Part shown: positions 1-6,687 of the stretch, in pieces
Layout of the letters: each line of letters opens with the position of its first letter
How positions within the stretch are numbered: the first letter of the stretch is position 1
Assembly (NCBI GenBank): GCA_017427285.1
Contig: JAFRTE010000035.1
Coordinates: 1 to 64,000 of the forward strand
Length of the DNA: 64,000 nucleotides
Reading direction: 5' to 3'
From: Clostridia bacterium
GTDB taxonomy: Bacteria; Bacillota; Clostridia; Oscillospirales; UBA644
Position numbers and translations under genes: made by a program
Notes under the pieces: model-generated
Seen by the model: only the letters and a program-made list of their open reading frames with translations
The model's database searches: none
Told to the model about the DNA's origin: nothing

Positions 1-56
1 AGAGCAGAGGACTGAAAATCCTCGTGTCGTTGGTTCGATTCCGACCGGAGGCACCA
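1..56 (+). tRNA. tRNA-Phe (GAA), 5' end outside window
   Basis: Only the 3' part is present. A five-pair anticodon stem closes a 7-nt loop CTGAAAA, which reads anticodon GAA (Phe). It is followed by a T-arm with GGTTCGATTCC and an acceptor end with an encoded CCA at 54-56. The D-arm and 5' acceptor strand lie before base 1. Confidence 0.93.
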
Positions 57-95
57 TGCTTTATCAACACCGGTATCTAAGGCGCGATAAAGCAT
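56..95 (+). other. inverted repeat between tRNA-Phe and tRNA-Gly
   Basis: ATGCTTTATC (56-65) and GATAAAGCAT (86-95) are perfect inverted arms separated by 20 nt. The hairpin starts at the last base of the encoded CCA of tRNA-Phe. It has no T-run, so it reads better as a spacer or processing hairpin in the tRNA precursor than as a terminator. Confidence 0.5.
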
Positions 96-97
96 AT

Positions 98-173
98 GCG
101 GAATTAGCTCATCTGGTAGAGCGCAACCTTGCCAAGGTTGAGGTAGCGAGTTCGAGCCTCGTATTCCGCTCCA
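98..173 (+). tRNA. tRNA-Gly (GCC)
   Basis: The acceptor strands GCGGAAT and ATTCCGC pair. The anticodon stem CAACC/GGTTG closes loop TTGCCAA, giving anticodon GCC. The discriminator base is U, as expected for bacterial tRNA-Gly, and CCA is encoded at 171-173. Confidence 0.96.
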
Positions 174-176
174 GAT

Positions 177-212
177 AAAGCGCTGAATACTCTTTCTTTC
201 AGCGCTTTATTT
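177..212 (+). terminator. hairpin between tRNA-Gly and tRNA-Cys
   Basis: AAAGCGCTGAA (177-187) and TTCAGCGCTTT (198-208) are perfect inverted arms with a 10-nt loop, followed by ATTTATTT. It may terminate part of the tRNA transcript or act as a processing spacer. Confidence 0.55.
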
Positions 213-226
213 ATTTAAGTTGATAT

Positions 227-301
227 GGCGTCATAGCCAAGTGGTAAGGCAGAAGTCTGCAAAACTTCCACTCCCCAGTTCAAATCTGGGTGACGCCTCC
301 A
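227..301 (+). tRNA. tRNA-Cys (GCA)
   Basis: GGCGTCA pairs with TGACGCC. The anticodon stem GAAGT/ACTTC closes loop CTGCAAA, giving anticodon GCA (Cys). The discriminator is U and CCA is encoded at 299-301. It is the last tRNA of the cluster, and repeat A of the accessory region begins only a few bases downstream, which makes this the likely edge of the variable region. Confidence 0.95.
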
Positions 302-309
302 TGATTTAC

Positions 310-519
310 GGTCTAGATAGATACGAAATCAAGAAAACCCGGTTTTTAACCGGGTTTTCGCCGTTTTTCGGGGCAAAATCGGCTCATTTTGAGCCTTGTT
401 ATCGCCTTTGGGCGACAGAGAAAATCTTCAAAAAATCATCGAAATTAATAGATACGAAATTGGGTTTTCGGGGCTTCTACCGGAATTGGACTGGGGAAAG
501 CCCTTTTTCAGGCAATGTT
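310..519 (+). repeat. accessory-region repeat, copy A
   Basis: First of three related non-coding units. It begins with GGTCTAGATAGATACGAAAT. A 12-bp stem with a 3-nt loop follows at 333-359 (arms GAAAACCCGGTT and AACCGGGTTTTC), then a divergent middle of conserved length. A second AGATACGAAATT copy at 450-461 leads into CTACCGGAATTGGAC. Similarity to copies B and C fades near 519, so this copy lacks the 3' terminator and leader part. The rest of 520-620 holds no gene I can support. Confidence 0.8.
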
Positions 520-620
520 AACGGTAGAAAACTCAAAAGATCATTTGATTTTTATGGACAACTATGGCATTATTAACTCAACGGAAAGTTGAGCGACCTT
601 CGCTTTTATGTCGCTGTATT

Positions 621-643
621 TTGACAGTCAATCATGGTATAAT
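621..643 (+). promoter_or_regulatory. extended -10 promoter with palindrome, for the XRE-TPR gene
   Basis: TATAAT at 638-643 is preceded by TGG, an extended -10. The -35 position is poor. A perfect odd palindrome, TTGACAGTCAA (621-631), lies in the spacer just upstream. That is a plausible operator for the XRE protein encoded 45 bp downstream (inference). Confidence 0.5.
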
Positions 644-675
644 CAAGGTGGAGAAAATGAACGGAGGAAGAATAT

Positions 676-1803
676 ATGAACGAGACCATGGGACAGATCA
701 TCCGGCGATTGCGCCGGGATCACGGGATGACGCAGGAGGAACTGGCGGAAATACTCGGCGTGACCTTTCAGGCGGTCAGCAAGTGGGAAAACGACACCGG
801 TATGCCCGACATATCGCAGGTTGTGCCGCTGGCTCATGTGTTTGGCGTGAGTACAGATGAGCTTTTCGGCGTATCCAATAAAAGCAGTCGCGACGAAGTG
901 ACGCAAATCTGTAAGAAAGCGCAAAACTGCCTCTCACAACCGCTTAATTCCGAGGATTTGCTCCGAAAATATCGGGTCTTGCAGGAAGGATTGAAGCAAT
1001 ATCCTAACGATACGTTTCTTTTGATGCAGTGCCTTGAAACCGGATTAGCGCTTTCATATCCGGAAAACGGCAATCTGTATGATACAAATAACGGTCAAAC
1101 GATATTTCGGGAATGCGTTCGTTATGCGAATTTGCTTATTTCACATTCCTACAATACGAGCGATATCATGCGCGCACATATGATTATGGTCATGCTTCAT
1201 TCCGCGTATGGTAATTTTAAGGAGGCGCATCAACATATAGAGAAATTCCCGACAAGAGCCGATTACAACATTCACGTGATGTACAGGTACTTTGCGCATT
1301 GGAGAAAAGAATACGACAAGGAGATCGGAAGCTGTCAATTTGCAAATATGCATTATATTGAAGCGATACTCAATAACACCACCCAGCTTGCGGTCACGTT
1401 TATGAAAACTGGACGATGCGAAGACGCGATCAGAACGCTTAAAACCGAACTCGCCCTTATACAATTCCTTTTTGCCGATGACGAGATCCTGCCGCCAATC
1501 CACTACCGTGAACAGGGCGACCTTTATATGCTGCTCGCAGAAGCGTATCTGCGGGACGGTGACCGTGAAAAGGCGCTTGAAAACCTCGGGAAGATGGTGG
1601 ATTATGATTTAAACGAATACTCAAAGATCACAGAAGCCACGGAAACAAACTCCCCGTTATTGCGCATCAAAGCGCACGAATTCTATATAAAGCGAATTGA
1701 CAGATATTCGCAAACATCAGCAAAATTGAAAGACAAACGATTTGAACAATTGAATAACGATGAAGGATATCAACAATTGATCAAACGAGTCAATCAAAAA
1801 TAA
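676..1803 (+). CDS. XRE-family regulator with C-terminal TPR-like region
   Basis: This 375-residue protein starts with a clear Cro/C1 helix-turn-helix (about residues 7-60, with MTQEELAEILGVTFQAVSKW as helices 2-3). A long helical region of about 300 residues follows and resembles the TPR-like sensor part of XRE-TPR regulators. Such proteins often respond to a peptide or other small ligand, but the ligand here is unknown. The start is supported by GGAGGA at 663-668. The gene follows repeat A and a palindrome-containing promoter and probably reads into the unknown gene at 1867. It is likely an autoregulated accessory-region regulator. Confidence 0.8.
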   Translation: MNETMGQIIRRLRRDHGMTQEELAEILGVTFQAVSKWENDTGMPDISQVVPLAHVFGVSTDELFGVSNKSSRDEVTQICKKAQNCLSQPLNSEDLLRKYRVLQEGLKQYPNDTFLLMQCLETGLALSYPENGNLYDTNNGQTIFRECVRYANLLISHSYNTSDIMRAHMIMVMLHSAYGNFKEAHQHIEKFPTRADYNIHVMYRYFAHWRKEYDKEIGSCQFANMHYIEAILNNTTQLAVTFMKTGRCEDAIRTLKTELALIQFLFADDEILPPIHYREQGDLYMLLAEAYLRDGDREKALENLGKMVDYDLNEYSKITEATETNSPLLRIKAHEFYIKRIDRYSQTSAKLKDKRFEQLNNDEGYQQLIKRVNQK

Positions 1804-1866
1804 TTAACAGTTTGTTTTCTCTTGCGCGTGATACCGCTACTTTTAAGGAAGGGAAAGATAAGAAGA

Positions 1867-2304
1867 ATGATTGAAAAACCTGGACGCGTTGACGAAAATA
1901 AGATTTCGATTTATCGAGCGTTTATTACCATGGGTAAAGTAATTGATGAGAACGAATTATTCAAAAAGATATCATTTTCAAAACACGGAAAAAAATATTC
2001 CGTTTTTATATCGAAATCACGCGCAACGAAGGCAACGCATATTGAATGTCGGCCAGACAATACAATCTATTGGGTTCAGTTTTACCCATTTGGCGCCGGT
2101 CGTTGGCCGTCACGTGTTGAAAAAGTTTTAATAAAACCTATCAATCACAAGGATGAGACAACATTAATCGTTATCAAAGGCAAGCCGGGTATCATTACAG
2201 GACTAGACGAAGGAATATTTGTTTCGAGCCGAGGTATTCCAAAATCAAATAACAGTGTTTATGTCATGTCAGAAGGGGATTTCAAACTCTTTGAAATACA
2301 ATGA
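1867..2304 (+). CDS. hypothetical protein, 145 residues
   Basis: I do not recognise this family. The protein is basic in its N-terminal half and rich in beta-strand-forming residues, with no signal peptide or membrane segment. It contains an IYWVQFYPFGAGRWPSRVEK stretch and ends in a short acidic tail. ATG 1867 follows GGGAAAG and AGAAGA; an upstream in-frame ATG at 1822 has no ribosome site. It lies 63 bp after the XRE-TPR gene with no terminator between, so the two are probably co-transcribed cargo of the repeat A-B interval. Confidence 0.55.
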   Translation: MIEKPGRVDENKISIYRAFITMGKVIDENELFKKISFSKHGKKYSVFISKSRATKATHIECRPDNTIYWVQFYPFGAGRWPSRVEKVLIKPINHKDETTLIVIKGKPGIITGLDEGIFVSSRGIPKSNNSVYVMSEGDFKLFEIQ

Positions 2305-2419
2305 ACATGAATGAGTCGGAATAAGGGAAAAGCGGAGAGAAAACACGATCCATTCTGTACAACAAAAAGCGGTTTTTTGCCTCTAAAAAACGGCCCCGGT
2401 CCGATTTTGAGTAGCGCCT

Positions 2420-2782
2420 TATGGCATACGGTCTAAAAAGATGCAATTGCCAGAAAACCCGGTTTTTAACCGGGTTTTCGCCGTTTTTACCCCGAAAAAC
2501 ACCACTTTTCCGTCGATTTTCGCCACTCTTCAACGGCCGGACTTTCCCCGAAAATCATCAAAATAAATAGATACGAAATTGGGTTTTGGGGGTTTCTACC
2601 TGAATTGGACTGATGCAAGGCCTTTTTGAAGGCAATTTTTTGGGGTAAAGAACCGGCTACTGCCGTACCCTATTTGTTAAATCTTTGTGTCTGAACCCCC
2701 AACCCAATACATTTCTTTTCAGCCGACTGAATTAAAAACTCAGCCGGCTTTTTTTATTGCCAACAACGAAAGGAGCAGAAAT
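2420..2782 (+). repeat. accessory-region repeat, copy B (long form)
   Basis: The similar stretch starts near GCATACGGTCTA. It has the motif GGTCTAAAAAGATGCAATTG (2430-2449), the same 12-bp stem as copy A (2453-2479), a divergent middle, the second motif AGATACGAAATT (2569-2580) and a shared CTACC-GAATTGGAC stretch. It then continues, like copy C, through ATCTTTGTGTCTGAA, a strong terminator and a ribosome site, ending exactly at a start codon (2783). It fills most of the 2305-2893 gap. The bases 2305-2419 hold nothing I recognise. Confidence 0.85.
2720..2756 (+). terminator. terminator inside repeat B
   Basis: AGCCGACTGA (2721-2730) and TCAGCCGGCT (2740-2749, one G-U pair) form a stem with a 9-nt loop, followed by a seven-T run. 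It closes any transcript coming from the first cassette or starting inside the repeat. The same structure is present in repeat C. Confidence 0.85.
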
Positions 2783-2836
2783 ATGCTATTCAAACTACAA
2801 AGCGTGAAACGACTCACGAAAGGGGATTTCTGGTAG
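2783..2836 (+). CDS. possible 17-residue leader peptide after repeat B
   Basis: The repeat ends in AAAGGAGCAGAAAT and then ATG, followed by 17 codons (basic, ending in DFW) and TAG. Repeat C ends in the same way with AAAGGAGATCAT and an ATG followed by 13 codons. The two peptides differ in sequence. Either these are leader peptides, or the ribosome site is a landing pad whose original downstream gene has been replaced. There is no evidence of function. Confidence 0.3.
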   Translation: MLFKLQSVKRLTKGDFW

Positions 2837-2893
2837 ACAGTCTGATAGGGGTGCTCCATGAAGATCCAGGCGAGGAGGGGGCGGATATAAAAG

Positions 2894-3220
2894 ATGAGGG
2901 TAAGTTATAATCGGCTGAGGCATCTGCTGATAGACCGGGACATGAAAAAAATCGATCTGGAGAGAGCGGCTGGGATCACGCATTATCAGATGTACAAGAT
3001 CGGGAACGATAAGGACGTGACTACCGCCGTGCTCCGCGCAATCTGCACGACGCTCCACTGCTGGCTGGATGATATTATGGAATTTGTCCAAGATGATTGC
3101 AATGACGTGCAAAAATGCTTGAATAATTCACAAATATGTGGTAAAATAAAATTGACGTGGGCGAATGGGCTATTTGTTCAGTTTTGGGATTCAATATCCC
3201 GAAAGGAGGTGTGCCCATGA
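2894..3220 (+). CDS. small Cro/C1-type HTH protein with extended tail
   Basis: Residues 1-65 form a small XRE domain of the HTH_26 kind (VSYNRLRHLLIDRDM, then DLERAAGITHYQMYKIGND), typical of phage or element-borne regulators. Such proteins usually stop near 70 residues. The last 35 or so codons here overlap the promoter and leader of the following small-peptide gene and may be poorly constrained sequence. AGGAGGGG lies at 2873-2880, rather far upstream of the ATG. The stop codon overlaps the next start by four bases (ATGA, 3217-3220), suggesting coupled translation. Confidence 0.7.
   Translation: MRVSYNRLRHLLIDRDMKKIDLERAAGITHYQMYKIGNDKDVTTAVLRAICTTLHCWLDDIMEFVQDDCNDVQKCLNNSQICGKIKLTWANGLFVQFWDSISRKEVCP
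3119..3147 (+). promoter_or_regulatory. promoter inside the XRE gene, for the small peptide
   Basis: TTGAAT (3119-3124), a 17-nt spacer and TAAAAT (3142-3147) form a near-consensus promoter. It gives a leader of about 60 nt before the 38-codon ORF at 3217. Confidence 0.6.
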
Positions 3221-3333
3221 TCAACAAGATCAAGATCGCCCTGGCATGGACCGATAAGGTTCTCGCCGTCGGTGCGATACTGACGACGGCCGGAAAGGCG
3301 CTGGTCAAATTGTTCGATAAGAACAATAAGTGA
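3217..3333 (+). CDS. 38-residue amphipathic small peptide
   Basis: This short ORF begins after a perfect AAAGGAGGTG ribosome site (3202-3211). The product is basic at both ends (MINKIKIALAW..., ...KALVKLFDKNNK) with a hydrophobic centre (VLAVGAILTTAG). That layout is seen in small membrane-active peptides such as type I toxins and leaderless bacteriocins (general knowledge; no homologue recognised). It has its own promoter upstream and a strong terminator at 3352-3385. The 3' UTR can pair with its Shine-Dalgarno region (see findings). It lies between a small XRE gene and a HEPN-type gene. Confidence 0.65.
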   Translation: MINKIKIALAWTDKVLAVGAILTTAGKALVKLFDKNNK

Positions 3334-3351
3334 TAAGCACCGGAAACGTCA

Positions 3352-3385
3352 GGGCACATTTCCGAAAGGTGATGTGCCTTTTTCT
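3352..3385 (+). terminator. terminator of the small-peptide transcript
   Basis: GGCACAT (3353-3359) and ATGTGCC (3372-3378) form a 7-bp stem with a 12-nt loop, followed by TTTTTCT. The left arm and adjoining bases are also complementary to the peptide's ribosome-binding region at 3205-3216, so the hairpin has an alternative partner. Confidence 0.75.
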
Positions 3386-3411
3386 ATTATATTGTTATAT
3401 AAGGAGTTTTT

Positions 3412-5136
3412 ATGAAAAGTATTTCTGTCGAACAAGCATCGAATATCATTCAAAAGCGAATCTCGGAGTTCCTTCAAGAGACCGAAAAGGCTATCAATAC
3501 CGATGATTGGCTATTGAACATTAGAGTTATTCCTTCGGAATTTGATATTTTTTCACCGGCATCAAAAGAATTTTTTGAATATAGAAGTCTTGAATGGAAG
3601 CTGGAATGGAATATTCGTGACCACTTGGTCATTGGAATCATTTCTGACTTGTTCAACGCAGCGGAAATTGAGTGTCAGCCTACGAAAGAAAAACAGAATA
3701 AAGCACATCCGACTTTCCGATATAGTAATGCAGATTACGGCGAAAACTATCCCTTCGCTTTTATAGTGAAAACAGCTGGCGAAACAGTTGGATACAGGTT
3801 TTCCTGGTTTGAAAGAAAAGACGAAGAGCAGATAAAAAGTATACTACGGGATCATAAGGTTGATAGCTATAGAATAATAGATTTCGGTTATTATGATAGC
3901 ATTGAAAATGAAAAGCGGGTTTATTCAAGGCGGTCAGATGAAAGAGTTTCATTACGCAGCTTTTTTGAACAATACTTTGGAATAGAGGTATATAATGATT
4001 ATATTTCTCGTACAAGAAAGGCAGTAGCTGAGGCGAGTGAAAAAAATGGGTTTTATGCAATTCCCAAATTATCAAAAAAGCATTCTTCTGATTTCAGGAT
4101 CACACTTCAGGATTCAATTAGAGAAATCAAATTAAATGAATGCTCGTATATAAAGATAAGCGGAGAGAGAATTAATATCGATTCGTTGGCACAAGATGAC
4201 ATTAAAATAATAAATGCATATTTCTTAGACGAGGAACTATATAAATCGCTCTGCGGGGATTCAGACTTTGCTACGTGTTTTGTTACGGCAGAATATTTGT
4301 CAGGTATTTTTGAAAAGGGCTATTTGTTTGACTATACATCTGTGATATGCGGATATTTAAAATCTGTGGAGCAATTACTCTACGGATATTATCTGAGTTT
4401 TTTTGAAAAAACGGATTTGATCCAAGGATACCTTGATATCAAAAAAAAGGAAATCGAACAACTAAAAGCCAAGGGAGAATTTGTTAGAGAAAACCCATAC
4501 AAACCTGGCGCATACCAAAAAAGAATGGATTATAAAAAGAACACTCCGATAGAACTGGGCGGTCTAGTTTATTTTTTGAGATATGAAAAAAGAGCCTGGC
4601 GAGTCTCAGAAGAAGGAAAAGAGTCAATAATCAGAATCCTTGATGATTACAGGAAGACATGTCGAAATGAGCATTTTCACAAAGACAATATCGTTGATTA
4701 TCAAGAGGTTGAGAGAATAAGAAACAATACATATGTTTGCCTTGCTTTAATTCTTGGCGGGTTCAAAATGATGAATGAATCCATAAGTGATAACAGTAAA
4801 TTAGGTATTCGCAATGATGCTTATGAACGGTTTTACAACGCAATCCGTGGTATTTTGGGATCACCTTCGATTTTCACTTTTCAAATGAAAGACGGATCAA
4901 TCATCAATGGTTATCGGCGTAGCGACCGTAGAATACCGAAGTTTGAATATGGACTTGTTTCAGATATGGAGTTTATACGTCTCAATGACATTAAACTGGT
5001 TCGTGAAGTGCCGCCTGAAGATGAACTCGAGCAGAAGGCTGACGGCCTGTTTATTATTAACCGTGACAACCTTCCGATTAGGGCATGGTATTATCACGCT
5101 CATGATTTAAGTAAGAAATATGAATTAAAGTGGTAA
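3412..5136 (+). CDS. putative HEPN-domain protein, defence-type candidate
   Basis: This 574-residue cytoplasmic protein is clearly more AT-rich than its neighbours. Residues about 285-455 are all-helical. They include VICGYLKSVEQLL (311-323) and then RNEHFH (418-423), which fits the RNxxxH signature of HEPN ribonucleases (R418, N419, H423). Residues about 1-210 form a separate mixed alpha/beta part that could be a second enzyme domain, and residues 465-574 form a beta-rich C-terminal part; I cannot assign either. HEPN proteins of this size are common in abortive-infection and toxin systems (family knowledge). ATAAGGAG precedes the ATG. It shares its cassette with an XRE gene and a small peptide and is bounded by repeats B and C. 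The RNase role is inferred from one motif. Confidence 0.6.
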   Translation: MKSISVEQASNIIQKRISEFLQETEKAINTDDWLLNIRVIPSEFDIFSPASKEFFEYRSLEWKLEWNIRDHLVIGIISDLFNAAEIECQPTKEKQNKAHPTFRYSNADYGENYPFAFIVKTAGETVGYRFSWFERKDEEQIKSILRDHKVDSYRIIDFGYYDSIENEKRVYSRRSDERVSLRSFFEQYFGIEVYNDYISRTRKAVAEASEKNGFYAIPKLSKKHSSDFRITLQDSIREIKLNECSYIKISGERINIDSLAQDDIKIINAYFLDEELYKSLCGDSDFATCFVTAEYLSGIFEKGYLFDYTSVICGYLKSVEQLLYGYYLSFFEKTDLIQGYLDIKKKEIEQLKAKGEFVRENPYKPGAYQKRMDYKKNTPIELGGLVYFLRYEKRAWRVSEEGKESIIRILDDYRKTCRNEHFHKDNIVDYQEVERIRNNTYVCLALILGGFKMMNESISDNSKLGIRNDAYERFYNAIRGILGSPSIFTFQMKDGSIINGYRRSDRRIPKFEYGLVSDMEFIRLNDIKLVREVPPEDELEQKADGLFIINRDNLPIRAWYYHAHDLSKKYELKW

Positions 5137-5151
5137 AAAAGGCAGATCAAT

Positions 5152-5233
5152 GAATTGCATCTTTTTAGTCCATATAGAAACAGCAGTTTCTGATTTCCGT
5201 GAATAGAGTAATTGGTCTAAAAAGATGCAATAA
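5152..5233 (+). repeat. inverted pair of the repeat motif downstream of the HEPN gene
   Basis: GAATTGCATCTTTTTAGTCC (5152-5171) and GGTCTAAAAAGATGCAATAA (5214-5233) are inverted versions of the motif that opens repeats B and C, with one internal mismatch, enclosing 42 nt. Another inverted short copy, GAATTGCATCT, lies at 5292-5302. The stretch 5137-5329 contains no gene and appears to be built from partial copies of the repeat family. Confidence 0.7.
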
Positions 5234-5319
5234 AACGGTCTAATACAATAAAAAAGCCTTGTAAAAGGCTTCAAACATGCGCCGGGGTTTGGAATTGCAT
5301 CTAAATGGTACGCATGCCT

Positions 5320-5680
5320 CATTGCATACGGTCTAAAAAGATGCAATTGCCAGAAAACCCGGTTTTTAACCGGGTTTTCGCCCTTTTTAGGGCAAAAAGC
5401 ACCACTTTTACATCGATTTTTACGGTTTTCGCCTTTCTGCGTTTGCCCCTGAAAACTCATGAAATAAAAAGATGCAATTCGCCGTTTTGGGGCTTTCTAC
5501 CGGAATTGGACCGGTGCAATGCCTTTTTGAAGACTTTTTTCCGCAGAGATAACCCTGCTGAAAGCCTGCCACGATTGTAAAATCTTTGTGTCTGAAACCA
5601 CAACTCAATAATTATCTTTTCAGCCGACTGAATTAAAAACTCAGTCGGCTTTTTTATGTCCAAAAATGAAAGGAGATCAT
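5320..5680 (+). repeat. accessory-region repeat, copy C (long form)
   Basis: The order is the same as in copy B: GCATACGGTCTA, the opening motif (5330-5349), the 12-bp stem (5353-5379), a divergent middle of nearly the same length, the second motif AAAGATGCAATT (5468-5479), CTACCGGAATTGGAC, AATCTTTGTGTCTGAA, a terminator, and AAAGGAGATCAT right before an ATG at 5681. Only a 13-codon ORF follows. This copy therefore closes the cassette region without cargo of its own. Confidence 0.85.
5620..5656 (+). terminator. terminator inside repeat C
   Basis: CAGCCGACTGA (5621-5631) and TCAGTCGGCT (5641-5650) form a 10-bp perfect stem with a 9-nt loop, followed by six Ts. It matches the repeat B terminator, including its AATTAAAAAC loop. 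Confidence 0.88.
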
Positions 5681-5746
5681 ATGCAAAAAGAAATCGAAAC
5701 ATCGAACTTCAGTAACACATAATACTTAGCACGTCAGATATGATCA

Positions 5747-5797
5747 AGGGGCTGTCACATTCGCCCACAAATCAAGGAGAAATAAGACAGCCCTTTC
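5747..5797 (+). terminator. long hairpin at the end of the repeat region
   Basis: GGGGCTGTC (5748-5756) and GACAGCCCT (5786-5794) are inverted arms separated by about 29 nt. On the plus strand the right arm is followed by TTCTTCTTT. It separates the plus-strand repeat region from the convergent minus-strand operon ending at 5812 and may serve both. Confidence 0.55.
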
Positions 5798-5811
5798 TTC
5801 TTTGTAACGGG

Positions 5812-6630
5812 TCACTTTTGCACGCCGAAGAGATCCTCCCTGTAAGCAGAGAGGTATTCGATGCAGTATTCGTCTATTCCGAGAAGCGCTTCCGCTGCAT
5901 AAACGCCGCCTAACAGTTCTCGGTTCAGGGGATCCATGATTGCGCTGTCCATGCCGTTCATCATCGCGCCGATCAGAAACGCGTGATTCAGCGTCTTTCG
6001 GCTCGGCAGACCGTGGGAAATGTTGGACAGACCGCTGATGATATGTGCGTCAGGATACTCACTGCGTATTCTGCTGGATGCGCTGATGAAATTCAGGAAG
6101 CTGTCAGGCGTGGTGGCGACCGTAAACACAAGTGGATCGAAATACAGACGATCCATGGCGACGCCGTATTCCGCTGCCTTCTTCACAATCCGGTGAAAGC
6201 TCTCCATCCGCTTATCCACCGTATCCGGCATACCGGTTTCGTCGAGCAGAAGCGCGATTATCTTCCAGTCGTTTTGTCCTTTGGCCTCTCGGTTTACAAC
6301 CGAAAATATCCTGTCGGTTTTGTCCCCTTCGAGGGAGACCGAATTGATGATGCCCGGATTTTTGCAGAGGGGAATGCACGTCAGGATCGTGTCGAGATTC
6401 GGGCTGTCGAGGCTGAAGCGCACGTCGGGGTGATCGTCCTGAATGAGTTCGATCATCCAGCAGAGAACATCCGCGTCTTCCTCCGGTACACCGGAACAGA
6501 TATCAAGATAATCCGCACGGGTGTCGAGCTGGCGCGAAGCAAGATCTCGGATGAACGCCCCATCCCGGTTCCGGATCGCCTCTGCCACGGATTTGATGGC
6601 TCCGTTAAGTTTTTCTCCAATGATCAGCAT
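5812..6630 (-). CDS. methyl-THF:corrinoid-type methyltransferase (pterin-binding family)
   Basis: This 272-residue TIM-barrel protein of the pterin-binding (DHPS-like) family opens with MLIIGEKLNG. It has YLDICSGVPEED, FSLDSPN, GIINSVSLEG and a late GLSNISHGLPSR, the order seen in AcsE/MtgA-like methyltransferases and the MetH pterin domain. These move a methyl group between methyl-THF and a corrinoid protein. ATG 6630 was chosen because AAGGAG sits seven bases upstream; an earlier in-frame ATG has no site. It is the last gene of the metF-etfBA operon. No corrinoid protein gene is in the window. The gene is GC-rich relative to the core genome. Confidence 0.82.
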   Translation of the reverse strand: MLIIGEKLNGAIKSVAEAIRNRDGAFIRDLASRQLDTRADYLDICSGVPEEDADVLCWMIELIQDDHPDVRFSLDSPNLDTILTCIPLCKNPGIINSVSLEGDKTDRIFSVVNREAKGQNDWKIIALLLDETGMPDTVDKRMESFHRIVKKAAEYGVAMDRLYFDPLVFTVATTPDSFLNFISASSRIRSEYPDAHIISGLSNISHGLPSRKTLNHAFLIGAMMNGMDSAIMDPLNRELLGGVYAAEALLGIDEYCIEYLSAYREDLFGVQK

Positions 6631-6687
6631 AGCATGTCTCCTTGTTATCAACTTATTTTTGTATTTTTGAGTAGGCTTTGTATGTAA

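Noticed and set aside
220..576. 118-codon open frame across tRNA-Cys and repeat A
   Set aside because: It runs through a clear tRNA gene and the repeat hairpin and has no plausible ribosome site or domain.
2795..3112. Minus-strand frame opposite the small XRE gene
   Set aside because: It has no ribosome site and no domain. The plus strand carries a recognisable HTH.
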